64,000 bases of DNA from the NCBI RefSeq assembly GCF_000973725.1, contig NZ_CP009621.1, positions 5,139,001 through 5,203,000 on the forward strand, in the 5' to 3' direction. The translations under genes were made by a program, and so were the position numbers. Of the stretch, positions 19,527 through 26,895 are shown one piece after another (within the stretch, counting starts at the first letter, position 1; each line of letters starts with the position of its first letter). Under the pieces are notes generated by a model. That model was not told the origin of the DNA and made no database searches. It saw only the letters and a program-made list of their open reading frames with translations. This DNA is from Pontibacter korlensis. Its GTDB lineage: Bacteria > Bacteroidota > Bacteroidia > Cytophagales > Hymenobacteraceae.

Positions 19527-19554
19527 ATTTGTTCTCTTTAGCTAATAGTTTGTT

Positions 19555-20475
19555 TTACTTTCCTTCTCGTTCCCCCTTCTTCTCTGCCACCCTTAGCTTG
19601 GCACTCCTGGAGCGGCTGTTTTGCAGCAACTCCTCTTCTGTTGGTGTTATTGGCTTGCGATGCACCGCCTCCAACGGCTTTATTTCATTACCGAAAATAT
19701 CTTTCTCTACCTCTCCGAAGAATTTACCTTTCGCTATAAAGTTCTTCACCATCCTGTCTTCCAGCGAGTGGTAAGAAATAACCGAGAGTCTTCCGCCGGG
19801 CTTCAACATCTGTGCTGCCTGCTCCAGCATCTCTTCCAGCGCTTTCATTTCATCATTCACCTCAATTCGTAGTGCCTGAAAAACCTGCGCTAAGTATTTA
19901 TTCTCTTTCCCTTTTGGAGTGCAAGAGCTAATCGCCTGCTTAAACTCACCAATCGTTTCCAGTGGCTGGCGGTTTCGCTTCTCCACTACTGTTCGAGCCA
20001 GGGTTTTTGCGTTTTTAACCTCTCCGTAAATCCCGAAGATGCGGTGCAACTGCTCCTCTGAGTATGTCTCCAGCACCTCTTGTGCAGTCATGCCTACATC
20101 AGAATTCATGCGCATATCCAATGGGCCATCAAAGCGAGTAGAAAAGCCTCGCTCAGGCACGTTAAACTGGTGCGACGACACTCCCAGGTCAGCTAGTATT
20201 CCATCCACTTCGGTTACCCGGTACAGTCTCAGGTATTTTTTCAGATCGCGGAAGTTGGCCCGCACAAACTCAAAGTTTGGCCCTTCTAACTTCTTCGACT
20301 GCTCCTGCGCATCTGCGTCCTGGTCAAAACTATAGAGCTTACCTGTTGTGAGCTCCTTCAGGATGCGCGCTGAATGGCCTCCGCCCCCAAACGTCACATC
20401 CACATATATTCCGTCCGGCTTTATGGCCAGCGCCTCTACTGACTCTTCCAGTAATACTGGGCGATGATACTCCAT
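19555..20475 (-). CDS. rsmH: 16S rRNA (cytosine1402-N4)-methyltransferase RsmH
   Basis: A 306-residue SAM-dependent methyltransferase (formerly MraW). The N-terminal YHRPVLLEESVEAL and the SAM motif DVTFGGGGHSARIL (about residues 27-40) are family signatures; DLGVSSHQ and the helical insertion with RGFSTRFDGPLDMRM follow, and VISYHSLEDRMVKNF is near the C-terminus. It methylates the ribosomal P site. It overlaps mraZ by one base and is the second gene of the cluster. Confidence 0.96.
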   Translation of the reverse strand: MEYHRPVLLEESVEALAIKPDGIYVDVTFGGGGHSARILKELTTGKLYSFDQDADAQEQSKKLEGPNFEFVRANFRDLKKYLRLYRVTEVDGILADLGVSSHQFNVPERGFSTRFDGPLDMRMNSDVGMTAQEVLETYSEEQLHRIFGIYGEVKNAKTLARTVVEKRNRQPLETIGEFKQAISSCTPKGKENKYLAQVFQALRIEVNDEMKALEEMLEQAAQMLKPGGRLSVISYHSLEDRMVKNFIAKGKFFGEVEKDIFGNEIKPLEAVHRKPITPTEEELLQNSRSRSAKLRVAEKKGEREGK

Positions 20476-20942
20476 TATATACTTTGCTCCTCTGCCGGTT
20501 TATCACCCAAAAACTTCTGGGCGAGCTGTGAGAAATTCTGCTGATCCTTAATCAGGAACTCTTCATACTTATCAGGGTTCCAGATCTCCACACGGTTACC
20601 AAGACCCACTACAATCGCCTCCTTCTCCAGTTCAGCAAATCGGCCCATGGTCTTAGGCACTATAAAACGCCCGTTTCCATCCAACTCGATCTCGGTGTTC
20701 CCACGGAAGAAGTTACGCTGAAAGTGGCGGTACTCTTCGTTGAACTCGTTAAGCCCGGCCACCTTATCGTAAATCACCTTCCACTCTGCCTTCGGGTACA
20801 ACACCAGGCAAGGCTCAAACCCCCTCATCAGAACCACATGATTGCCAGATGCCTCCGGCAGGTTGGCTTTTATCTTTGCAGGTAAAACCAACCTTCCCTT
20901 CGGATCGATCTTGCACTCATATTCGCCAGAAAGGAAGTTCAT
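20475..20942 (-). CDS. mraZ: Transcriptional regulator MraZ
   Basis: A 155-residue protein with two SpoVT/AbrB-like repeats: GEYECKIDPKGRLVLPAK near the start and IELDGNGRFIVPK in the second half. MraZ binds 10-bp-spaced repeats in front of its own operon. The open frame extends 28 codons upstream, but the start at 20942 (MNFLSGEYECKID) is chosen because it matches family N-termini and because a promoter lies within that extension (20983-21012). It is the first gene of dcw, and repeats of AAAGTGG type lie just upstream. The second repeat lacks nothing obvious. Confidence 0.94.
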   Translation of the reverse strand: MNFLSGEYECKIDPKGRLVLPAKIKANLPEASGNHVVLMRGFEPCLVLYPKAEWKVIYDKVAGLNEFNEEYRHFQRNFFRGNTEIELDGNGRFIVPKTMGRFAELEKEAIVVGLGNRVEIWNPDKYEEFLIKDQQNFSQLAQKFLGDKPAEEQSI

Positions 20943-20982
20943 AGGCTTATGGTGGTTTGGTCCGTATAGACTTTGGACTATA

Positions 20983-21012
20983 CAAATGTAGCCATTCAAC
21001 AAAATATCGCAA
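20983..21012 (-). promoter_or_regulatory. Promoter of the mraZ/dcw operon
   Basis: On the minus strand a TTG (21012-21010) is followed after 19 bp by TACATTTG (20990-20983), a full match to the Bacteroidota -33/-7 consensus. It gives a leader of roughly 35 nt before the mraZ ATG at 20942. AAAGTGG-type repeats abut the -33 element. Confidence 0.72.
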
Positions 21013-21039
21013 CCACAATCTACCACTTTTTACCACTTT
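21013..21039 (-). promoter_or_regulatory. Candidate MraZ boxes upstream of mraZ
   Basis: Minus-strand reading gives AAAGTGG (21039-21033), TAA, AAAGTGG (21029-21023), TAG, ATTGTGG (21019-21013): three GTGG words with an exact 10-bp period. This is the arrangement reported for MraZ operators (AAAGTG[G/T]-N3 repeats in mollicutes; TGGGN-N5 in E. coli, also 10-bp). They sit directly upstream of the mraZ -33 element, consistent with autoregulation. MraZ binding here is inferred. Confidence 0.6.
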
Positions 21040-21085
21040 GTGGATAAATTATGGTAATCCACACCACTTATCCACATTATCCACA
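21039..21085. promoter_or_regulatory. Cluster of three perfect DnaA boxes
   Basis: The consensus TTATCCACA occurs at 21068-21076 and, directly abutting, at 21077-21085; its reverse complement TGTGGATAA is at 21039-21047. One-mismatch copies lie at 21055-21063 (TAATCCACA) and 21224-21232 (TTATCCACG). An AT-rich segment of about 110 bp (21105-21220) follows. This could be a DnaA-controlled regulatory region or an origin-like element. The arrangement is seen directly; function is not established. Confidence 0.55.
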
Positions 21086-21234
21086 CCACCAGCTCCCCAC
21101 TTTGGGTATAACTTTATTTGCAGCGTATTAACAAAATCATTAAAATACGAGACCTTAAATAGATAAGCCACTAAACATCAACTAGTTATACTGTTAAAAT
21201 AGAGAATACCCTATAATTTATACTTATCCACGCT

Positions 21235-21302
21235 AAAAGTGGGGCGAAGTGGCAAAAGTGGGAGAAAGTGGAAGGGATTTAACTAAGGTGGAGCATAGTG
21301 GC
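21235..21302 (+). promoter_or_regulatory. Array of six 10-bp-spaced GTGG repeats
   Basis: Plus-strand GTGG words start at 21239, 21249, 21259, 21269, 21289 and 21299, an exact 10-bp ladder with one missing rung at 21279. Most are preceded by A-rich triplets (AAAAGTGG, CGAAGTGG, AAAAGTGG, GAAAGTGG, TAAGGTGG, CATAGTGG). The form matches the candidate MraZ boxes at 21013-21039 but points the other way, toward the divergent metal-related operon. It is not a CRISPR array: the units are too short. Confidence 0.6.
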
Positions 21303-21313
21303 GTAAGATTTCG

Positions 21314-21321
21314 TATCTTTG
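21314..21321 (+). promoter_or_regulatory. -7 element of the 21326 operon
   Basis: TATCTTTG at 21314-21321, in the common Bacteroidota context CGTATCTTTGTGG, ends only 4 bp before the ATG at 21326. No TTG is found about 20 bp upstream; that space is occupied by the last GTGG repeats. The transcript would be leaderless or nearly so, unless translation begins at the internal Met (codon 12). Confidence 0.5.
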
Positions 21322-21325
21322 TGGT

Positions 21326-21730
21326 ATGGGAAGCACCTTCAGACACAGCGTAATCTTCATGCTATCGCTCAGCATTCTGCTGGGGTCGTTTGGTGTTGCC
21401 TTATCTCAGCAGTTATGTCGGTTAGCCAGCATAAAATCTACAACAACAATGGCTGTGGCAGATGAATGCTGTGACAAACCGGCTTCGTCGAATACCGCAA
21501 AGGATGACTGCTGCGAAGAACACGTCGCTTACCATAAATTAGAGCCAGTCTCTACCCCGAAAGAGTATGGCCTGCAGATTCCTGCGCTGGCTTTCTCTGC
21601 TCCTACTCCTTTTATACCTGTTTACCAGGTAAATCAGCAAACGCAGCAGGCAGTTCTAAGCTATACTAATAGCTCTCCTCCACTTTATGGGCGGCACCTA
21701 CTGCATTTTCTGCATGTCCTAATCGTTTAA
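21326..21730 (+). CDS. Small exported Cys-rich protein (HYC_CC_PP-like)
   Basis: A 134-residue protein with an N-terminal hydrophobic signal segment (FMLSLSILLGSFGVAL, about residues 11-26), a single Cys (QQLC), paired cysteines (DECC and DDCC, about residues 47-65), and a C-terminal SPPLYGRHLLHFLH. This pattern resembles the small Bacteroidota proteins called HYC_CC_PP family, which lie next to TonB receptors linked to copper or other metals. Here a TonB receptor and an HMA protein follow. A periplasmic metal-binding role is inferred from paired cysteines and context only. Confidence 0.75.
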   Translation: MGSTFRHSVIFMLSLSILLGSFGVALSQQLCRLASIKSTTTMAVADECCDKPASSNTAKDDCCEEHVAYHKLEPVSTPKEYGLQIPALAFSAPTPFIPVYQVNQQTQQAVLSYTNSSPPLYGRHLLHFLHVLIV

Positions 21731-21818
21731 CCACCTCAGAAGCACCTGCTGTATTCTGCCAGGTATACCTGCGCATGTAATCACACATTATATTCTGAGA
21801 TCTAAAACGATTTTCATT

Positions 21819-24041
21819 ATGATTAAATCAAACGGCAAAACCAGGAGCTATACCATAGCTCTGCTTGCCATACTTTTTATATTTACCTTATCCTCTCAAG
21901 CCTATGCCCAGCAACTACAGGGCAAGGTGGTAGACAAAAATAATCCTGGTCAGCCCCTTATTGGAGCCAACGTTGTTTGGTTGGGAACAGAAAAGGGCAC
22001 CGCTACTGATCCTTTTGGCAACTTTACCCTTTCATGGGCTGATGCCGAAGCTCCCGCTGTAGTTGTTACCTACATTGGTTATACACCAGATACTGTGTTG
22101 GTTCAAGGTAAAAGCCAAGCCACCATTGGCCTAGGCCAAACCAATGGCCTGAAAGAGGTGGTGGTGGAAGGTGAAGTAGAGCGGCACTCAGCACTCACAC
22201 CTACACAAACAGAAATCATCACAAGTCGTGACCTGGAAAAATCAGCTTGCTGCAACTTGGCAGAAAGCTTCGAGACCAATGCCTCGGTGGAAGTAAGCAC
22301 GACTGATGCCGTATCAGGGGCTAAGCAGATACAAATGCTGGGGCTCGACGGCTCTTACACACTCCTAACTACTGACAACGTACCCGCACTTCGCGGACTA
22401 GCTACTCCTTATCGTCTTAATTACCTTTCGGGTACTTTCATAGAGTCGATAGACATCATTAAAGGCATGGGATCTGTGCTGAATGGCTATGAGTCGATAT
22501 CGGGACAGGTAAACGTAACGTTGCGTGACCCAGCTAAGGCAGAACGCCTGTACTTAAACCTGTATGGCAACAGCATTGGCCGGTACGATGCCAACCTGAA
22601 CCTGGCTACCAGTCTTAACAACAAATGGAGTACCCTATTGATGCTCCACACAGACCAGCTGCACAGCCGTGTAGACCGAAACAATGATGGTTTTATGGAC
22701 CTCTCGCTAGGCTCTCAGTATAACGTGTTTAACAAGTGGAAGTATGAGCATGAGGCTTGGGTCTCAGAGTTCGGGTTTAATGCGCTGCGCGAGGAGAGAG
22801 TAGGTGGCCAGATGGACTTTGATGAGGGTAAGCCGCAGGCAGCACAAGCTTACTATGGCACCACGTCTGAAGTAGATAGGTTATCCGGCTTCAACAAAAC
22901 TTCTTATACATTCCCGGGCAAGCCGTACCAAAGCTTAGGCCTTATAACCTCTGCCACGCACCACAAGTTTAACTCCAACTATGGGCTACGGAAGTATGAT
23001 GGGGAGCAAAACAGCGCCAACGCCCGTCTTATCTTTCAATCTATCATTGGGGATACCCGCCATACCTATAAAGCAGGCTTGAGCTATACTTTTGAGGATT
23101 ATTCCGAAAACCTGACAGACTCTATCTTTAGCCGCAAAGAGTATGTTCCGGGAGCTTTTGGGGAGTACATTTATAACAACGCGCAAAATCTGACTGTAGT
23201 AGCAGGTGCACGAGTAGACTTCCATAACTTGTATGGCACTGTGTTTACGCCACGACTTAATGTGAAGTATGATTTTTCGCCAAAAACAATTGTGCGCGTG
23301 GCTACAGGAAGAGGCTTTAGGGTTGCTAACCCAATAGCTGAGAACACCGCAGCCTTGGTGAGCTCCCGCAAGTTTACAGTACTGGAAGAGCTACAGCCGG
23401 AAGAGGCCTGGAATATTGGCGGGTCTTTTACCCACTATTTTGAACATGCAGGCAGACTCGGTGCTTTTGTGACAGACTTCTACCATACGAGCTTCACAAA
23501 CCAGGTGGTGGCAGACATGTACAGCAATCCGGGCCAGGTGCTATTCTATAACCTGGATGGCCGTTCCTACTCCAACAGCTTTCAGGCAGAGCTACAGTAT
23601 GAACTAGTTAAAGGTTTAGATGCGAAAGCAGCCTACAAATATTACGACGTAAAGACAAGCTACCAAGGGGAGCTGTTGCAAAAGCCGATGATACCAAAGC
23701 ATCGTTTCTTTGTTAACCTCGGCTTTGCCACACCTTTTGATAAGTGGCGTGCCGACCTGACAACGCAGTACTTTGGCTTGATGCCCTTAGCACCTGTATC
23801 GCAGCAAACGGAACAGCAGATGCATACCTCTAAGCGCTTTGCCACTGTAAACACGCAGGTCACCCGTGCATTTAAGCGTTGGGAAGTATACCTGGGGGCA
23901 GAAAATTTGCTGAATTATCGCCAGACTGACCCAATTATTGGTGCCTCAGAGCCATTTGGCAGCAATTTTGATGCTAGTATGGTATGGGGACCGATTACTG
24001 GACGCGTAGTGTATGCCGGTCTCAGGTTCAGAATTGACTAA
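21819..24041 (+). CDS. TonB-dependent outer-membrane receptor (metal-associated context)
   Basis: A 740-residue receptor: signal peptide ending at AYAQQ (about residue 30), a carboxypeptidase-regulatory-like beta domain (QGKVVDKNNPGQPLIGANVVW, about 31-110), a plug domain (about 120-240, with GYESISGQVNVTL at its end) and a 22-stranded barrel finishing with GRVVYAGLRFRID. A CC pair (SACCNLAESF) near the start of the plug is notable. It is flanked by a Cys-rich small protein and an HMA-domain protein, so the substrate is probably a copper-like metal or metallophore; this is inferred from the neighbours. Confidence 0.9.
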   Translation: MIKSNGKTRSYTIALLAILFIFTLSSQAYAQQLQGKVVDKNNPGQPLIGANVVWLGTEKGTATDPFGNFTLSWADAEAPAVVVTYIGYTPDTVLVQGKSQATIGLGQTNGLKEVVVEGEVERHSALTPTQTEIITSRDLEKSACCNLAESFETNASVEVSTTDAVSGAKQIQMLGLDGSYTLLTTDNVPALRGLATPYRLNYLSGTFIESIDIIKGMGSVLNGYESISGQVNVTLRDPAKAERLYLNLYGNSIGRYDANLNLATSLNNKWSTLLMLHTDQLHSRVDRNNDGFMDLSLGSQYNVFNKWKYEHEAWVSEFGFNALREERVGGQMDFDEGKPQAAQAYYGTTSEVDRLSGFNKTSYTFPGKPYQSLGLITSATHHKFNSNYGLRKYDGEQNSANARLIFQSIIGDTRHTYKAGLSYTFEDYSENLTDSIFSRKEYVPGAFGEYIYNNAQNLTVVAGARVDFHNLYGTVFTPRLNVKYDFSPKTIVRVATGRGFRVANPIAENTAALVSSRKFTVLEELQPEEAWNIGGSFTHYFEHAGRLGAFVTDFYHTSFTNQVVADMYSNPGQVLFYNLDGRSYSNSFQAELQYELVKGLDAKAAYKYYDVKTSYQGELLQKPMIPKHRFFVNLGFATPFDKWRADLTTQYFGLMPLAPVSQQTEQQMHTSKRFATVNTQVTRAFKRWEVYLGAENLLNYRQTDPIIGASEPFGSNFDASMVWGPITGRVVYAGLRFRID

Positions 24042-24071
24042 TCAATATTTTACTTTAACAGATAGAAGCAC

Positions 24072-24428
24072 ATGAAAAAACTACAAATGCTTTTTCTTTC
24101 AATGGTTTTGGCCTTAATAAGTATGGGCGTGAACGCGCAAAACCAAAAAGGCCGTGCAGAAACTATCCAGATCAAGACCTCCGCAGTATGTGATATGTGT
24201 AAGAAGACACTGGAGAAAGCTATGGCCTACGAGAAAGGTGTTAAATCCTCTAACCTGGATGTAAAGTCAAAGGTATTGACGGTTGTGTTCGACAGCCGCA
24301 AGACAGATGAGGCAAACATACTTAAAGCAGTGACAAAAACGGGTTACGATGCCAACAAGATACCAGCAGACGAGCGTGCTTACAACCGCCTGGATGACTG
24401 CTGCAAGAAAGAAGCCGGCGATCACTAA
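24072..24428 (+). CDS. Periplasmic heavy-metal-associated (HMA) domain protein
   Basis: A 118-residue protein with a signal peptide (MVLALISMGVNAQ) and one ferredoxin-like HMA domain. The metal-binding loop is CDMC (about residues 39-42, SAVCDMCKKTLEKAM), and beta strands KSKVLTVVFDS and a GYDA turn follow as in CopZ/MerP-like proteins. A second pair, DDCC, lies near the C-terminus and echoes the CC pairs in the first gene of the operon. It probably binds Cu(I) or a similar soft metal in the periplasm. It is the last gene of the 21326-24428 operon and ends at a long perfect hairpin. Confidence 0.87.
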   Translation: MKKLQMLFLSMVLALISMGVNAQNQKGRAETIQIKTSAVCDMCKKTLEKAMAYEKGVKSSNLDVKSKVLTVVFDSRKTDEANILKAVTKTGYDANKIPADERAYNRLDDCCKKEAGDH

Positions 24429-24442
24429 GAATTGCCAGCCTG

Positions 24443-24484
24443 AAAACAAGGAAGGGAGCCAATATTGGCTCCCTTCCTTGTTTT
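24443..24484. terminator. Perfect 42-bp palindromic bidirectional terminator
   Basis: The 42-nt sequence is a perfect palindrome (arms 24443-24463 and 24464-24484, core AGCCAATATTGGCT), bounded by AAAA and TTTT. It lies between convergent genes (HMA protein and outer-membrane protein) and would give a strong hairpin with U-run on both strands. Confidence 0.88.
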
Positions 24485-24499
24485 ATAAGTGTAGTTATA

Positions 24500-25099
24500 T
24501 CAGAACTTAAAGCCTAAATGCAGGCCAATCGAGAGAATGGGTGTACCTTCTGTGTAATGAAAGTACGACACCCTGCCTCCGGCCACGCCATTACGCAGTA
24601 TATTGAAGTCATTTTCAAAAAAGCCATGGAAACCGACATCGGAGGTTTTGATATGGGTTACAGACCCGTCTTGCGTGCCTTGCCCTTCCGGATCTGAGTT
24701 TACCTCGGCACGATGCCTTGCACTGGGACCTGCTCCTAACCTGAAAGAAACTGTTTCTCCTTGCATTACGTCAAACGCTGCCTCCAATGAGCCCATGTAA
24801 AAAGTATTCTGGACAGTATAAATCTGCTTTGCATCGTCGTATCGCTTAGCTGAGAGAAGTCCTAAGTTCAGTCCTACAGATAGCCTTTTACCTACATAGT
24901 GGCTGAAGCTGTTGCTAAACATCATCCCCTGACTATCATTTTCGGAAAGCCACACGAAATTGACGCCTGCCTTCAAGGCTGCAGGCTCTTTTCCTGCCCC
25001 TCCATTTACAAAGGTCTGGCCAGATGCGGCGAACGATTGGCTTAGCAAAAGCACAAGAAAGCATGCACCAAAGGATAAGGAAGCAACACTATATTTCAT
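24500..25099 (-). CDS. Outer-membrane beta-barrel-like protein of unknown role
   Basis: A 199-residue exported protein: signal peptide MKYSVASLSFGACFLVLLLSQSFAASGQ, then alternating amphipathic strands (SVGLNLGLLSAK, SFRLGAGPSAR, ILSIGLHLGFKF) ending in an aromatic-terminated strand as barrel proteins do. The frame is open 12 codons further upstream, but the start at 25099 gives a canonical signal peptide. No specific family is recognised. It stands alone between the metal operon and crtW, on opposite strands to the former. Confidence 0.7.
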   Translation of the reverse strand: MKYSVASLSFGACFLVLLLSQSFAASGQTFVNGGAGKEPAALKAGVNFVWLSENDSQGMMFSNSFSHYVGKRLSVGLNLGLLSAKRYDDAKQIYTVQNTFYMGSLEAAFDVMQGETVSFRLGAGPSARHRAEVNSDPEGQGTQDGSVTHIKTSDVGFHGFFENDFNILRNGVAGGRVSYFHYTEGTPILSIGLHLGFKF

Positions 25100-25215
25100 G
25101 GATTGGCAAGGCAAAGGGTAGAACGAAGGATTCACTGTCTGTTTAAACCCTTAGGCATACGATTTGCCTGCCAACGCTGTTGCAGTTTTATAGCTTCAAT
25201 TAAGATTAATCTACT

Positions 25216-25914
25216 TTATATTTTTGTTTTGTAAAGTTGCCACCAAGGTAAGTATGGCTTGTCGTGGTGCTCATAATGATAGCCAAAGAAGTAGCAGCTC
25301 ACAAAGGCCCAAAGGTGATTCTTAGCCTGTGTACCTGATTTATGTGGATTATCAGCCGGATGTTCCCCTTTGTGCGGTTCATAGGTACCAAAGTAAAAGA
25401 GCTGGAAAGTTGCAAGAACAGCTGGTGCCATCCAATACAGCACTACATTCTCTACAGGAAAAAACAGCTTCAGCAGGTTAAAAGTAATAGCCATAAGCAG
25501 CATCTGCCACCAAGTAATATACTGCTTCAAAAAGCTAAGGTACCATAACCAGAAGGAACCATGATGATAGTCCGGGTCCTCAGCTGTTGCCACATGGCGA
25601 TGGTGCTGGTGATGCCTTGGCAGCAAACGTGGGTACCAATTATAGGCAAATAGAAAAGCAGCCACGGTTCCGATAGCCTTGTTCAGCTTTGGCTTTCCAG
25701 GTGCAGCTACACCATGCATAGCATCATGTGCGGTTATAAAAAGCCCGGTATACAAATGGGTTTGTAGCAAAAAGAAAAGGTAAGTTAGCGGAGATGCAAA
25801 GTCCACATCATAATAGCGCAGTAGATACACCAGCAACACAGACCAGCTCATAAGTATAACTGCTGCTATTACAACTCCCCTATTATCACTCTGCTTAACT
25901 AGTGCCATGAGCAT
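25216..25914 (-). CDS. crtW: Beta-carotene ketolase, CrtW type
   Basis: A 232-residue membrane di-iron oxygenase that would introduce 4-keto groups on beta-ionone rings. Histidine clusters are HDAMHG (about residue 63), HHQHHRH (about 101) and the C-terminal GYHYEHHDKP; TYEPHK and CYFFGYHYEHH are typical of CrtW ketolases rather than acyl desaturases. Four hydrophobic segments fit the fold. It is the last gene of the crt operon, 114 bp after ispH. Together with CrtZ it would convert beta-carotene to oxygenated products such as astaxanthin (product inferred). Confidence 0.88.
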   Translation of the reverse strand: MLMALVKQSDNRGVVIAAVILMSWSVLLVYLLRYYDVDFASPLTYLFFLLQTHLYTGLFITAHDAMHGVAAPGKPKLNKAIGTVAAFLFAYNWYPRLLPRHHQHHRHVATAEDPDYHHGSFWLWYLSFLKQYITWWQMLLMAITFNLLKLFFPVENVVLYWMAPAVLATFQLFYFGTYEPHKGEHPADNPHKSGTQAKNHLWAFVSCYFFGYHYEHHDKPYLPWWQLYKTKI

Positions 25915-26028
25915 GATATTCTAACAGGAACTCTACTTATAAAGTACAACTGATATAGTTCTTTTGGATATGAAACTCAATTTGCTTGTCTCCTACACAT
26001 GCCTAATTCAGTTGAAGTAGGCTATAAA

Positions 26029-26895
26029 TTAATACTCATACTGCAAAAGCGCATCCCGTACTTGCTCCATCAGCCACATTGGTGTGGAGGTTGCACCACA
26101 GATGCCTACAGTTTCACCTGCCTTAAACCAATCAGGCTGTAACTGCTCTACTTTAGACACAAAATAGGTTTCGGGATTAGTGTCTTTGCAAACTTGGTAT
26201 AACACCCTGCCATTACTGGATTTTGTACCCGACACAAAGACTACTTTGCTATACTTGGCCGCAAACTTACGAAGCTCCTTATCACGGTTGGATACCTGCC
26301 GGCAAATGGTATCATTCGCGTCTACTTCATAGCCTTGTTCTTCCAGCGTATTTTTGATATTGTAGAAGCTGTCGGTACTCTTAGTGGTTTGGCTGTACAG
26401 CGTAATTTTAGAAGGCAATTCATGCTGCAGCAGCTCCTCTATACTTTCGAACACCACAGCCTGGTTATTTGTCTGCCCCAAGAGCCCCATCACCTCGGCA
26501 TGGCCATGCTTACCATAAATGTAGATCTGGTCACTTTTATCATAGGAGGTTTTGATTCGGTTCTGCAGCTTCAACACCACGGGGCAGGAAGCATCAATGA
26601 GTGTAAGGTTGTTCTGCAAAGCTGTCTGATACGTTTCAGGCGGCTCGCCATGGGCACGAATCAGCACCGTTTCGTTTTTTAAAAGCCGCAATTGCTGGTG
26701 GTCTATAATGCGTAAGCCCTTTTGCTGCAAGCGCTCAACCTCCACGTCGTTGTGCACAATATCGCCCAGGCAATAGAGGTACTGCTGCTCATCCAGAATA
26801 TCCTCCGCCATCTGGATAGCATACACCACTCCAAAGCAGAAGCCGGAGCCCTCATCTATGGTTACTTGCAGGCGTTGCATACACTTCTTATACAA
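26029..26895 (-). CDS. ispH: 4-hydroxy-3-methylbut-2-enyl diphosphate reductase
   Basis: A 288-residue [4Fe-4S] enzyme, the last step of the MEP pathway, giving IPP and DMAPP. Cluster ligands are C20 (GSGFCFGV), C104 (DASCPVV) and C198 (NDTIC); other family motifs are VHNDVEV, IRAHGEP, SGTKSSN and GATSTPMWL. The first ATG overlaps the upstream cyclase gene by 8 bp; an alternative start at M6 (26880) would remove the overlap and match homologues slightly better. Its position inside a carotenoid operon suggests that precursor supply is co-expressed with pigment synthesis. Confidence 0.94.
   Translation of the reverse strand: MYKKCMQRLQVTIDEGSGFCFGVVYAIQMAEDILDEQQYLYCLGDIVHNDVEVERLQQKGLRIIDHQQLRLLKNETVLIRAHGEPPETYQTALQNNLTLIDASCPVVLKLQNRIKTSYDKSDQIYIYGKHGHAEVMGLLGQTNNQAVVFESIEELLQHELPSKITLYSQTTKSTDSFYNIKNTLEEQGYEVDANDTICRQVSNRDKELRKFAAKYSKVVFVSGTKSSNGRVLYQVCKDTNPETYFVSKVEQLQPDWFKAGETVGICGATSTPMWLMEQVRDALLQYEY

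Noticed and set aside
21235..21302. GTGG repeats as a CRISPR array
   Set aside because: Units are about 4-8 bp with a 10-bp period and no spacers; they match regulatory protein boxes, and no cas genes are present.
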